From contig NZ_JAQIVI010000713.1 in assembly GCF_028618695.1 (NCBI RefSeq), positions 1-5,024 of the forward strand: DNA of 5,024 nt, written 5' to 3'. The notes below the pieces were generated by a model that saw nothing but the letters and a program-made list of their open reading frames with translations, was not told the origin of the DNA and did no database searches. Source of the DNA: Natrinema soli (lineage in GTDB: Archaea > Halobacteriota > Halobacteria > Halobacteriales > Natrialbaceae). Position 1 is the first letter of the stretch; every line of letters starts with the position of its first letter. A program made the position numbers and the translations under genes. This document shows, piece after piece, positions 1-4,295 of the stretch.

Positions 1-479
1 CCGCTGACCTCGTCGATCGGCCGGTCGGCCAACTCCGCCGTCCGGGTCCGCTCGAGGGCACGATCGACCGCGGCGCGGTCCTCCGGTGTCGCCGACGAGA
101 ACCGCGAGCGGTGTGGATGTCGCCCCATCTCGACGACGTCGCGGACGGGGAACGAAAACGAGAGCGTCGTATCCTGCGGGACCACGGAGACGAGTCGGCT
201 CGAGGCCCGCGAGGAGAGTTCGTGGATATCGGCTCCGCCGATCGAAACTGTCCCCGAATCGGGCTTGAGCGCGCCGCTGATCGCGCGGAGGAGCGTCGTC
301 TTGCCGGCCCCGTTCGGACCGACGAAGCCGACGAACTCCCCGGGTTTGACCGTGAAGGAGACGTCTTGGAGTACCTCGAGATCGCCGAAGGAAAGCGAGC
401 AGTCCTCGACGGTGACCGTCGCCGGGTCGGGGCTGGAGTCGGATTCCCACTCATCACTGCGGCGGTCAGGTTCACTCAC
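1..479 (-). CDS. btuD: Cobalamin-type ABC transporter ATP-binding protein BtuD (3' part beyond window)
   Basis: This is the ATPase subunit of a FecCD/BtuCD-type importer, which hydrolyses ATP in the cytoplasm to drive corrinoid uptake through BtuC. I see an acidic N-terminal leader (about residues 1-20), then an ABC domain. Walker A is GPNGAGKTT at residues 54-62, and the Q-loop glutamine is Q102 within VVPQD. The window ends at about residue 159, just as the VSGG-type signature motif begins, so Walker B, the H-loop and the C-terminus are not visible. I chose the GTG start at 479-477 because it overlaps the btuC stop by 4 bases (GTGA), which implies translational coupling, and because I see no upstream ATG in this frame. 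The ABC ATPase assignment is certain. The cobalamin specificity rests on the btuC-btuF context and on the known haloarchaeal btuFCD locus. Haem or siderophore uptake is the alternative. Confidence 0.9.
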   Translation of the reverse strand, partial: MSEPDRRSDEWESDSSPDPATVTVEDCSLSFGDLEVLQDVSFTVKPGEFVGFVGPNGAGKTTLLRAISGALKPDSGTVSIGGADIHELSSRASSRLVSVVPQDTTLSFSFPVRDVVEMGRHPHRSRFSSATPEDRAAVDRALERTRTAELADRPIDEVS

Positions 480-1573
480 AGCGAGTGCACCTCCCGGCGG
501 GTGAGCAGGAACAGGAAGAACGGCGCGCCCAGTGCCGCCGTGATGATCCCGACCGGAACGACGGCCGGACCGGTCCGTGCGAGCGTATCGGTCGCAACCA
601 GAAACGACGCGCCGGCGAGTGCGCTGGTCGGTAACAGGATCCGATGGTCCGGCCCCACGATCAGCCGCATGATGTGTGGGACGACGAGGCCGACGAAACC
701 GATAACGCCGGCGACCGCGACCCCAGCGGCGGTGACGATACTCGCGAGTGCGAGCAGGAGCAGTTTGGTCCGCTCGACCTCGACGCCGAGGTGGTCGGCA
801 TCCTCCTCACCGAGCAGGAGAACGTTCAGCTCTCGCCGAAAGGCACAGAGGACGAGGACGCCGACCAGCGTGATCGGCAGGGCGAACGTAACGTCACTCC
901 ACTGGCTGTTGTTGAGATGGCCCATCATCCAGTAGATGGCTTGCCTGAGCGAGTCGCCGCTGTGGACGAGCATATACGAGATCATCGCGCCGAGAAAGGC
1001 CTGAATCGCGACGCCCGCGAGCAGCAGCGTTGCGACCGGCGTTCGTCCACCGTCGGTCGCGATCGCGTAGACGAGAAATGCGGTCCCGAGCGCGCCGACG
1101 AACGCTGAGAGGTGGAGGCCCCCAAACGGAATCAGCGCCGGAAACGCGATCGCAGCGACCGCGCCCGCGGCCGCGCCCGAGGAGACGCCGATGATCGACG
1201 GATCTGCCAGCGGATTCCGGAAGAATCCCTGCATCACCGTCCCCGCAGCGGCGAGTGCCAGTCCGACCGTCGCTGCGAGCGCGATACGGGGGAGCCGAAT
1301 GTCCGCGACGATAATCTGGCGCGTTGCCGGCACGTCGAACGAAAAGATTGGGGCGTACTCGAGACCGGGGACCGGTACGGAAACGCCGACGATGGGAATT
1401 GAGGCGCTCCCGATGGCTACTCTCGAGGGGACGACGATCGCGTTCAGCATCGCCATCGCGACCGTCACCAAATCGATCCTGACCGGTCCGAGTGCGGCAC
1501 TGATGAGGACGACGGCGACGAGCACCACGAGCAGCCCCGCCGACCACGTCGCCGTTCGGACCGATCGGTACAT
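476..1573 (-). CDS. btuC: Cobalamin-type ABC transporter permease BtuC (FecCD family)
   Basis: A complete 365-residue polytopic membrane protein forms the translocation channel of the importer. FecCD-family marks are visible in order: the RLPR motif at residues 93-96, RNPLADP at 119-125, the ATPase-contacting stretch GFVGLVVPHIMR at 292-303, and the C-terminal PVGIITAALGAPFFLFLL at 340-357. The family is usually about 330-350 residues. The extra length here lies between the first helix (about 12-29) and the RLPR motif, where roughly 60 mostly polar and valine-rich residues form a longer loop than normal. The ATG at 1573 is preferred because it sits about 30 bases from a palindromic TATA element and because the hydrophobic first helix follows directly. 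The reading frame stays open far upstream, antisense to btuF, but that extension is not protein-like. The stop overlaps the btuD start. The permease assignment is firm; the substrate is inferred from context. Confidence 0.93.
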   Translation of the reverse strand: MYRSVRTATWSAGLLVVLVAVVLISAALGPVRIDLVTVAMAMLNAIVVPSRVAIGSASIPIVGVSVPVPGLEYAPIFSFDVPATRQIIVADIRLPRIALAATVGLALAAAGTVMQGFFRNPLADPSIIGVSSGAAAGAVAAIAFPALIPFGGLHLSAFVGALGTAFLVYAIATDGGRTPVATLLLAGVAIQAFLGAMISYMLVHSGDSLRQAIYWMMGHLNNSQWSDVTFALPITLVGVLVLCAFRRELNVLLLGEEDADHLGVEVERTKLLLLALASIVTAAGVAVAGVIGFVGLVVPHIMRLIVGPDHRILLPTSALAGASFLVATDTLARTGPAVVPVGIITAALGAPFFLFLLTRREVHSL

Positions 1574-1598
1574 ACTTAGCAACCAGTCTTGCAGTAGG

Positions 1599-1608
1599 CA
1601 AATATTTG
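1599..1608. promoter_or_regulatory. Palindromic TATA-like element shared by divergent btuC and btuF
   Basis: CAAATATTTG is a perfect 10-base palindrome and the main AT-rich stretch in the 60-base gap between the two start codons. Its centre (1603.5) is 30.5 bases from the btuC ATG (1573) and 30.5 bases from the btuF ATG (1634). That spacing suits archaeal transcripts with a leader of only a few bases, where the TATA box is centred about 26-27 bases before the transcription start. It may act as a single TATA box read in both directions, as an operator for a repressor, or both. I see no convincing BRE on either side. The gap is too short for a cobalamin riboswitch. Confidence 0.65.
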
Positions 1609-1633
1609 TTGAAGTAGCGTAGACGTGGTAGCG

Positions 1634-2701
1634 ATGCGACGATACATCTCCGTCTTCCTGGCCGTACTGATCGCCGTTTCCGCGTTCGCGCCCGCCGTAG
1701 CCGGGCAGTCGGACGACGGGGGCGAATCGACCGTCGACTGTGAATTCCCGCTCGAGATGACCGACGCCACGGGCGAGACGATTACACTCGAGGAGGCTCC
1801 CGAATCGGTCGTGGCGCTCCAGGCCAGCGACGCCCAGACGATGTTCGAAATCGGGGCCGAGGCTCGTCTCGTGGGAATGCCCGATAATCCGGCGACGAGC
1901 GGGCTGGACATCGGCGATCGGACGGCCGTCACGGATACTTATCAACTCGTTCACGAGCGGGTGATCGATCTCGATCCCGATCTCGTCCTGGCAGCGAATT
2001 CGACGGACGAAGAACACGTCGAGCAGCTTCGCGAGGCCGGACTCACCGTCTACCACTTCGACGCCGCCGAATCGCTCGACGACGTTCGTGAGAACGTCCG
2101 GACGACCGGGAAGCTCACCGGCGAGTGCGCCGGTGCCGAAGAGACCGTCGACTGGATGGACGAACAACTCGAGATCGTCGAACGGACGCTCGAAGAGACG
2201 GACCGCCCGCTGGCGTACTACGAGATGGGCGACGGGTACACCGCCGGATCCGGGACGTTCATCGACGAGGTTCTGACGACGGCCGGCGTCGAAAATCTGG
2301 CAGCAGAGGTCGGAATTCAGTCGTATGGCCAGACCAACCCCGAAACGGTCGTCGACGAGAATCCCGACTGGATCATCTATCCAGACGACAGGGACGAACC
2401 ACCGATTCACGAGTCGGTCCAGGCGACGACTGCCTACCAGAACGACAACGTCCTCGCCGTCAACGCGAATTACATGAGCCAGCCCGCACCGAATCTCGTC
2501 TACGCGGTCGTAGATATCGTTGAAACGGTCCATCCCGAGGCTTACGCGGAAGCGAGCGCAGAGCTCGATGCCGCTTCGGAGGACGCCAACGAATCGGACG
2601 ACGAAGATCAGAGCAACGAGAGTCCCATCCCCGGATTCGGCGTCTCCGCAGCTCTCGTCACCCTGCTGGCCGCTACTGCAGTCGTCGCACGGCGACGATA
2701 G
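1634..2701 (+). CDS. btuF: PGF-CTERM-anchored cobalamin-type ABC transporter substrate-binding protein BtuF
   Basis: This is the extracytoplasmic binding protein that captures corrinoid and delivers it to BtuC/BtuD. The 355-residue product has an N-terminal signal peptide (about residues 1-23, MRRYISVFLAVLIAV then AVA). A class III (BtuF/FepB-like) binding fold covers about residues 36-300, with the typical RVIDLDPDLVLA, VYHFDA and NPDWIIYPDD segments. A Ser/Asp/Glu/Asn linker follows at about 303-329. The end is a PGF-CTERM signal: SPIPGF at 330-335, a hydrophobic helix and a terminal ARRR. PGF-CTERM proteins are processed by archaeosortase A and lipid-anchored at the C-terminus, so this protein should be tethered outside the membrane; there is no lipobox. 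Cys36 and Cys165 are present and could pair. The ATG at 1634 is preferred over the in-frame GTG at 1625 because it matches the TATA spacing. Cobalamin as ligand is inferred from context. Confidence 0.9.
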   Translation: MRRYISVFLAVLIAVSAFAPAVAGQSDDGGESTVDCEFPLEMTDATGETITLEEAPESVVALQASDAQTMFEIGAEARLVGMPDNPATSGLDIGDRTAVTDTYQLVHERVIDLDPDLVLAANSTDEEHVEQLREAGLTVYHFDAAESLDDVRENVRTTGKLTGECAGAEETVDWMDEQLEIVERTLEETDRPLAYYEMGDGYTAGSGTFIDEVLTTAGVENLAAEVGIQSYGQTNPETVVDENPDWIIYPDDRDEPPIHESVQATTAYQNDNVLAVNANYMSQPAPNLVYAVVDIVETVHPEAYAEASAELDAASEDANESDDEDQSNESPIPGFGVSAALVTLLAATAVVARRR

Positions 2702-2711
2702 CTCGAGGAAT

Positions 2712-2735
2712 CCGTTTTCGCTTCAGTCTTCTCTC
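2712..2735 (+). terminator. Candidate T-rich terminator after btuF
   Basis: A pyrimidine- and T-rich tract starts 11 bases after the btuF stop and contains CGTTTTCGCTTCAGT (2713-2727). Archaeal terminators are often simple U-rich tracts without a hairpin. Nearly the same word recurs just after gar1, which strengthens the call. Confidence 0.4.
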
Positions 2736-2770
2736 TGGACGTCCCGTTGGCGGCACTGACGTATCGTTTT

Positions 2771-2784
2771 GAAAAGGGTTTACT
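2771..2784 (+). promoter_or_regulatory. Candidate BRE/TATA promoter of srp19-gar1
   Basis: GAAAAGGG (2771-2778), a purine-rich BRE-like stretch, is followed directly by TTTACT (2779-2784), a weak TATA-like word. The TATA word is centred about 27 bases before the srp19 ATG, the usual geometry for a leaderless haloarchaeal transcript. No Shine-Dalgarno site is visible before that ATG, which fits leaderless initiation. Confidence 0.5.
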
Positions 2785-2807
2785 CGCCGGGCTACCCAGA
2801 CCGTAGC

Positions 2808-3089
2808 ATGGTCGAGAACGTCATCTGGCCCGCCTATCTCGATGCGAGCCTCTCGAGGGCCGAGGGACGGCGCGTGTCCGAGGATCTGGCGGTCGAGGAA
2901 CCGACGGTCGACGAGATCGCGAAGTCCGTCCAGCAGATCGGGTACGACGCCACGATCGAGCGGGACAAGTCCTACTCCCGAGAGCACTGGGCCGACCGGG
3001 GCCGGGTCGTCGTTCGCGGGGCCGACGACTCGAGCAAAAACGATCTCGTCCAAGCCGTGGCGGCGTACGTCGTCGCGATGCGCGACTGA
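2808..3089 (+). CDS. srp19: Signal recognition particle subunit SRP19
   Basis: SRP19 binds the tips of helices 6 and 8 of the 7S SRP RNA and organises them so that SRP54 can load. The particle then targets ribosomes making membrane and secreted proteins. The 93-residue product matches the usual haloarchaeal length. Visible family features are the N-terminal NVIWPAYLD strand (residues 4-12), EGRRV (about 19-23), and the RNA-binding basic-aromatic segment [17 protein letters not shown] (about 55-71) before a C-terminal helix. The ATG at 2808 is chosen over an in-frame TTG at 2769 because the protein aligns with the family from [12 protein letters not shown] and because a TATA-like site lies about 27 bases upstream. 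gar1 begins 1 base after the stop, so the two are almost certainly co-transcribed. No 7S RNA gene was found in this window. Confidence 0.95.
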   Translation: MVENVIWPAYLDASLSRAEGRRVSEDLAVEEPTVDEIAKSVQQIGYDATIERDKSYSREHWADRGRVVVRGADDSSKNDLVQAVAAYVVAMRD

Positions 3090-3090
3090 A

Positions 3091-3348
3091 ATGCGCCGAG
3101 TAGGCGCAGTCGTCCGGACCGCGCAGGGACTGGCCGTCCTCCGAGCGGACGAGGCGGACGACGCCGGCAGCAATACGCCCGAGGAGTTCCGCGACGAGAT
3201 CGGCACGATGGTCCTCGACGACGACCTCGAGGGGGTCGGCCGCGTCGTCGACGTCTTCGGCCCCGTCTCGAGGCCGTATCTGGCGGTGACGCCGGACGAC
3301 GGCGTTCACCTGCCGTCGCTGATTGGATCAACGTTGTACGCGCGGTAG
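3091..3348 (+). CDS. gar1: H/ACA ribonucleoprotein complex subunit Gar1
   Basis: Gar1 is a small beta-barrel protein of the H/ACA RNP (with Cbf5, Nop10 and L7Ae). It contacts the thumb loop of Cbf5 and promotes substrate turnover during RNA-guided pseudouridylation of rRNA. The 85-residue product shows the family core GRVVDVFGPVSRPYLAV in its centre (about residues 50-66), preceded by the acidic loop TMVLDDDLEGV and ending with the strand GSTLYAR. The N-terminal strand RVGAVVRTAQGLAVLRAD carries an acidic, Asp-rich insertion (DEADDAGSNTPEEFRDE), consistent with a salt-in halophile. It starts 1 base after the srp19 stop and has no promoter of its own that I can see. A T-rich tract follows the stop. 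Haloarchaeal Gar1 is commonly this short. Confidence 0.92.
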   Translation: MRRVGAVVRTAQGLAVLRADEADDAGSNTPEEFRDEIGTMVLDDDLEGVGRVVDVFGPVSRPYLAVTPDDGVHLPSLIGSTLYAR

Positions 3349-3363
3349 CGTCGTCGCTCGCCG

Positions 3364-3394
3364 TCTCGTTTTCCGCTTCAGTTCGGTTTTCGGC
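3364..3394 (+). terminator. Candidate T-rich terminator after srp19-gar1
   Basis: Two T4 runs (3369-3372 and 3387-3390) lie in a pyrimidine-rich stretch about 20 bases after the gar1 stop. The word CGTTTTCCGCTTCAGT (3367-3382) differs by one inserted C from the tract after btuF. No strong hairpin precedes it. Confidence 0.4.
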
Positions 3395-3460
3395 ACATCG
3401 TGCGGTGGCGCGCGCTGTCTGCGAGGCGCGACCGTCGGGAGCACCTCGAAAGCGAATAGT

Positions 3461-3479
3461 GCGGGACCGGCGGTCCCGC
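3461..3479. repeat. Perfect 8-base inverted repeat (hairpin)
   Basis: GCGGGACC (3461-3468) and GGTCCCGC (3472-3479) pair perfectly around a 3-base GGC loop. This would be a very stable hairpin in RNA or extruded DNA. It lacks a T-run afterwards on either strand, so it is not a typical intrinsic terminator. Confidence 0.7.
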
Positions 3480-3496
3480 GAACCATGCGAACGGTG

Positions 3497-3532
3497 CGCG
3501 GTTCGGAGCGACTGCCGGGAGCGAGAACCGCG
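3497..3532. repeat. 8-base inverted repeat with 20-base loop
   Basis: CGCGGTTC (3497-3504) pairs with GAACCGCG (3525-3532). Part of the left arm (GGTTCG, 3500-3505) could instead pair with CGAACC at 3479-3484, directly after the preceding hairpin, so two mutually exclusive folds are possible. Confidence 0.6.
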
Positions 3533-3632
3533 AGGTGAACGGGGAACGAGGTGACCCGTGAGCAGACGGAGAGCGAAGCGATCCGTGAGCAGGCCGTCCG
3601 AACGACAGTGAGGGCGGCCGACGATGCCGTGC

Positions 3633-3670
3633 GATGGATGAGTGAGTGAGCGGAGCGAGCGAACGAATCG
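3633..3670. repeat. Degenerate tetranucleotide tract (GAGT/GAGC/GAAC words)
   Basis: The plus strand reads as successive 4-base words close to GAGY: GATG, AGTG, AGTG, AGCG, GAGC, GAGC, GAAC, GAAT. This is low-complexity, purine-rich DNA of a kind I recall from haloarchaeal intergenic regions. It does not code for a recognisable protein in any frame. Confidence 0.5.
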
Positions 3671-3723
3671 GTTGGGGAGGGCGTTGCGATTCCTGTTGCC
3701 GCGATAGCAGGACTCTTCTGTTA

Positions 3724-3731
3724 CTTCGAGA
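3724..3731. repeat. Target-site duplication, left copy
   Basis: CTTCGAGA lies immediately outside the left inverted terminus. The identical 8 bases lie immediately outside the right terminus at 4145-4152. Eight-base duplications are typical of IS6-family insertion. Confidence 0.8.
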
Positions 3732-3747
3732 GGCTCTGTTGAAACCC
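3732..3747 (+). repeat. Left terminal inverted repeat
   Basis: GGCTCTGTTGAAACCC begins directly after the left target duplication. It matches the IS6-family terminal pattern GG..CTGTTG.AAA, with A in place of the usual C after TTG. Confidence 0.75.
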
Positions 3748-3758
3748 TATCATTCAGA

Positions 3759-3779
3759 TATGTTTTAGCGCGAAACATA
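3759..3779 (-). repeat. 7-base hairpin downstream of the small passenger gene
   Basis: TATGTTT (3759-3765) pairs perfectly with AAACATA (3773-3779) around the loop TAGCGCG. It lies about 40 bases after the stop of the minus-strand small gene and inside the left end of the element. It could stabilise or end that transcript, or be a subterminal transposase-recognition structure. Confidence 0.4.
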
Positions 3780-3817
3780 CGCTCACTATATGTGCGAACG
3801 TATCGTCACCTGTCGAA

Positions 3818-4015
3818 TCACCCATCAGTGGGTACAGTTAGGGGGAAAACAACATAGAACGTGAATGCAAGACCGATCCCAGTCCCAATAGCGGAGAAAG
3901 TCGTCTCCTGCCAAGACTCCCCAAACCCGCCGATCCCGATTACAAACCCCAGACCTAAACCAAGAAACAGTCCTAAAATGGCTCTCTGAAGCGGAGATTG
4001 AAAAATATCACGCAT
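3818..4015 (-). CDS. Small two-helix membrane protein carried by the element, function unknown
   Basis: I do not recognise this 65-residue protein. It has a short polar head (MRDIFQSPLQRA), then a glycine-rich hydrophobic helix (about residues 12-30, GLFLGLGLGFVIGIGGFG). A short acidic/aromatic turn (ESWQET) follows, then a second hydrophobic stretch (about 40-60, AIGTGIGLAFTFYVVFPLTV), so a hairpin of two membrane helices is likely. Repeated GxG spacing suggests close helix packing. Codon use is unlike the neighbours: TTA, TTT, CTT, GGT, ATT and AGA are common, where the host genes prefer CTC, GTC and CGA. This points to foreign origin or weak selection. The ATG at 4015 is supported by a TATA box centred about 25 bases upstream, giving a leaderless transcript. 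It could be a passenger gene, a small toxin-like or regulatory membrane peptide, or a chance frame; the TATA box and amphipathic layout favour a real gene. Confidence 0.6.
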   Translation of the reverse strand: MRDIFQSPLQRAILGLFLGLGLGFVIGIGGFGESWQETTFSAIGTGIGLAFTFYVVFPLTVPTDG

Positions 4016-4036
4016 ATCTGAAAATAGCTGTCATGG

Positions 4037-4044
4037 CTTATAAA
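4037..4044 (-). promoter_or_regulatory. TATA box of the small membrane-protein gene
   Basis: Read on the minus strand this is TTTATAAG, one of the best archaeal TATA matches in the window, preceded by the AT-rich CTATAA. Its centre is 25.5 bases before the ATG at 4015, so transcription would begin at or within a base or two of the start codon. Confidence 0.6.
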
Positions 4045-4128
4045 TTATAGCAATTGTACGATACATTGTGGCTGTTCACTGTCTCACCTGTACTTGCTGC
4101 AGAGGGTACCAACCCTATCATCTTCTAA

Positions 4129-4144
4129 GGATTTCAACAGACTC
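4129..4144 (-). repeat. Right terminal inverted repeat
   Basis: Read inward on the minus strand this is GAGTCTGTTGAAATCC. It matches the left end at 13 of 16 positions, with an uninterrupted 10-base core. Its outer tip has GAG where the left end has GGC. Confidence 0.72.
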
Positions 4145-4152
4145 CTTCGAGA
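4145..4152. repeat. Target-site duplication, right copy
   Basis: CTTCGAGA is identical to the copy at 3724-3731. Removing the element and one copy would restore an uninterrupted site reading TGTTA-CTTCGAGA-TTATC. Confidence 0.8.
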
Positions 4153-4162
4153 TTATCTGCGC

Positions 4163-4185
4163 ACACTGTTCGATATGCACAGTGT
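4163..4185. promoter_or_regulatory. Inverted repeat upstream of the presenilin-like gene, possible operator
   Basis: ACACTGT (4163-4169) and ACAGTGT (4179-4185) form a perfect 7-base inverted repeat with centres 16 bases apart. Further GTAC/ACAGTG words follow (ACAGTG at 4187-4192, GTAC at 4198-4201, GTACAC at 4211-4216). This clustered dyad, 110-130 bases before the protease start, may be a binding site for a dimeric regulator. The distance is long for a leaderless gene, so confidence is low. Confidence 0.3.
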
Positions 4186-4295
4186 ACAGTGCACTATGTA
4201 CGAGACACAGGTACACGATACACAGCCGCCCTTCCAAAGTAGACGCCAAATCTGAAGTGGAAAAGACGATAGGAGCGGGGTGCAAACCTCGCGAC

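Larger units (their letters stand above)
3395..3723. other. Gene-free, GC- and purine-rich repetitive spacer
   Basis: I find no credible gene in this stretch. The long open frame on the minus strand across it is an arginine/serine-rich shadow with no protein-like pattern. What it does hold is two strong hairpins (3461-3479 and 3497-3532), a 15-base near-repeat (3428-3442 and 3508-3522, 13 of 15 matching), a repeated CCGTGAGCAG (3556-3565 and 3583-3592, 27 bases apart), and a run of degenerate GAGC/GAGT words (3633-3670). The plus strand is markedly purine-rich from about 3505 to 3690. I recall similar GAGCGGAGCGAGCGAAC-type DNA in haloarchaeal spacers, but its role is unknown to me. A transcribed structured RNA downstream of gar1 is possible but unproven. 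Confidence 0.6.
3732..4144. mobile_element. 413-bp non-autonomous IS6-like (MITE-like) element with a passenger gene
   Basis: The element is bounded by imperfect inverted ends: GGCTCTGTTGAAACCC on the left, and GAGTCTGTTGAAATCC when the right end is read inward. They match at 13 of 16 positions and share the core TCTGTTGAAA. The exact 8-base repeat CTTCGAGA flanks both ends, a clean insertion footprint. The ends resemble the IS6/IS26 family pattern (GGCACTGTTGCAAA in IS26), and that family also makes 8-base duplications. An autonomous IS6 copy is about 700-850 bp with a DDE transposase. Here no transposase or remnant is visible, so movement would need a transposase in trans. The interior is strikingly AT-rich against the host DNA and holds one small membrane-protein gene on the minus strand with its own TATA box. 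A direct repeat AACCCTATCAT occurs near each end (3743-3753 and 4111-4121). The boundaries are well supported; the family is inferred from the ends alone. Confidence 0.78.

Noticed and set aside
1574..1633. Cobalamin riboswitch controlling btuC or btuF
   Set aside because: The whole gap is 60 bases, far too short for a cobalamin aptamer, and the promoters look leaderless.
1574..2533. Open frame on the minus strand continuing upstream of btuC across btuF
   Set aside because: It is antisense to the well-supported btuF frame. It is an expected shadow of GC-rich codon bias and lacks family resemblance.
2769..2807. N-terminal extension of SRP19 from a TTG start at 2769
   Set aside because: The extra residues do not match the family, and the region contains the likely TATA element.
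3349..3723. Possible 7S SRP RNA gene between gar1 and the protease gene
   Set aside because: Size and proximity to srp19 made this attractive, but I found neither the GTAACCC-type 5' domain word nor the GGAAG/GAGCA helix-8 core on either strand.
3349..3723. H/ACA guide RNA next to gar1
   Set aside because: There are hairpins, but I could not find a convincing kink-turn plus a 3' ACA box at the right spacing. A covariance-model search would decide.
2972..3778. 268-residue arginine/serine-rich frame on the minus strand
   Set aside because: It is antisense to srp19 and gar1, very basic in a halophile with acidic proteins, and low in complexity; it is a shadow frame.
3732..4144. Degenerate transposase inside the element
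   Set aside because: I see no DDE-type motif or helix-turn-helix remnant in any frame; the only sensible frame is the small membrane protein.
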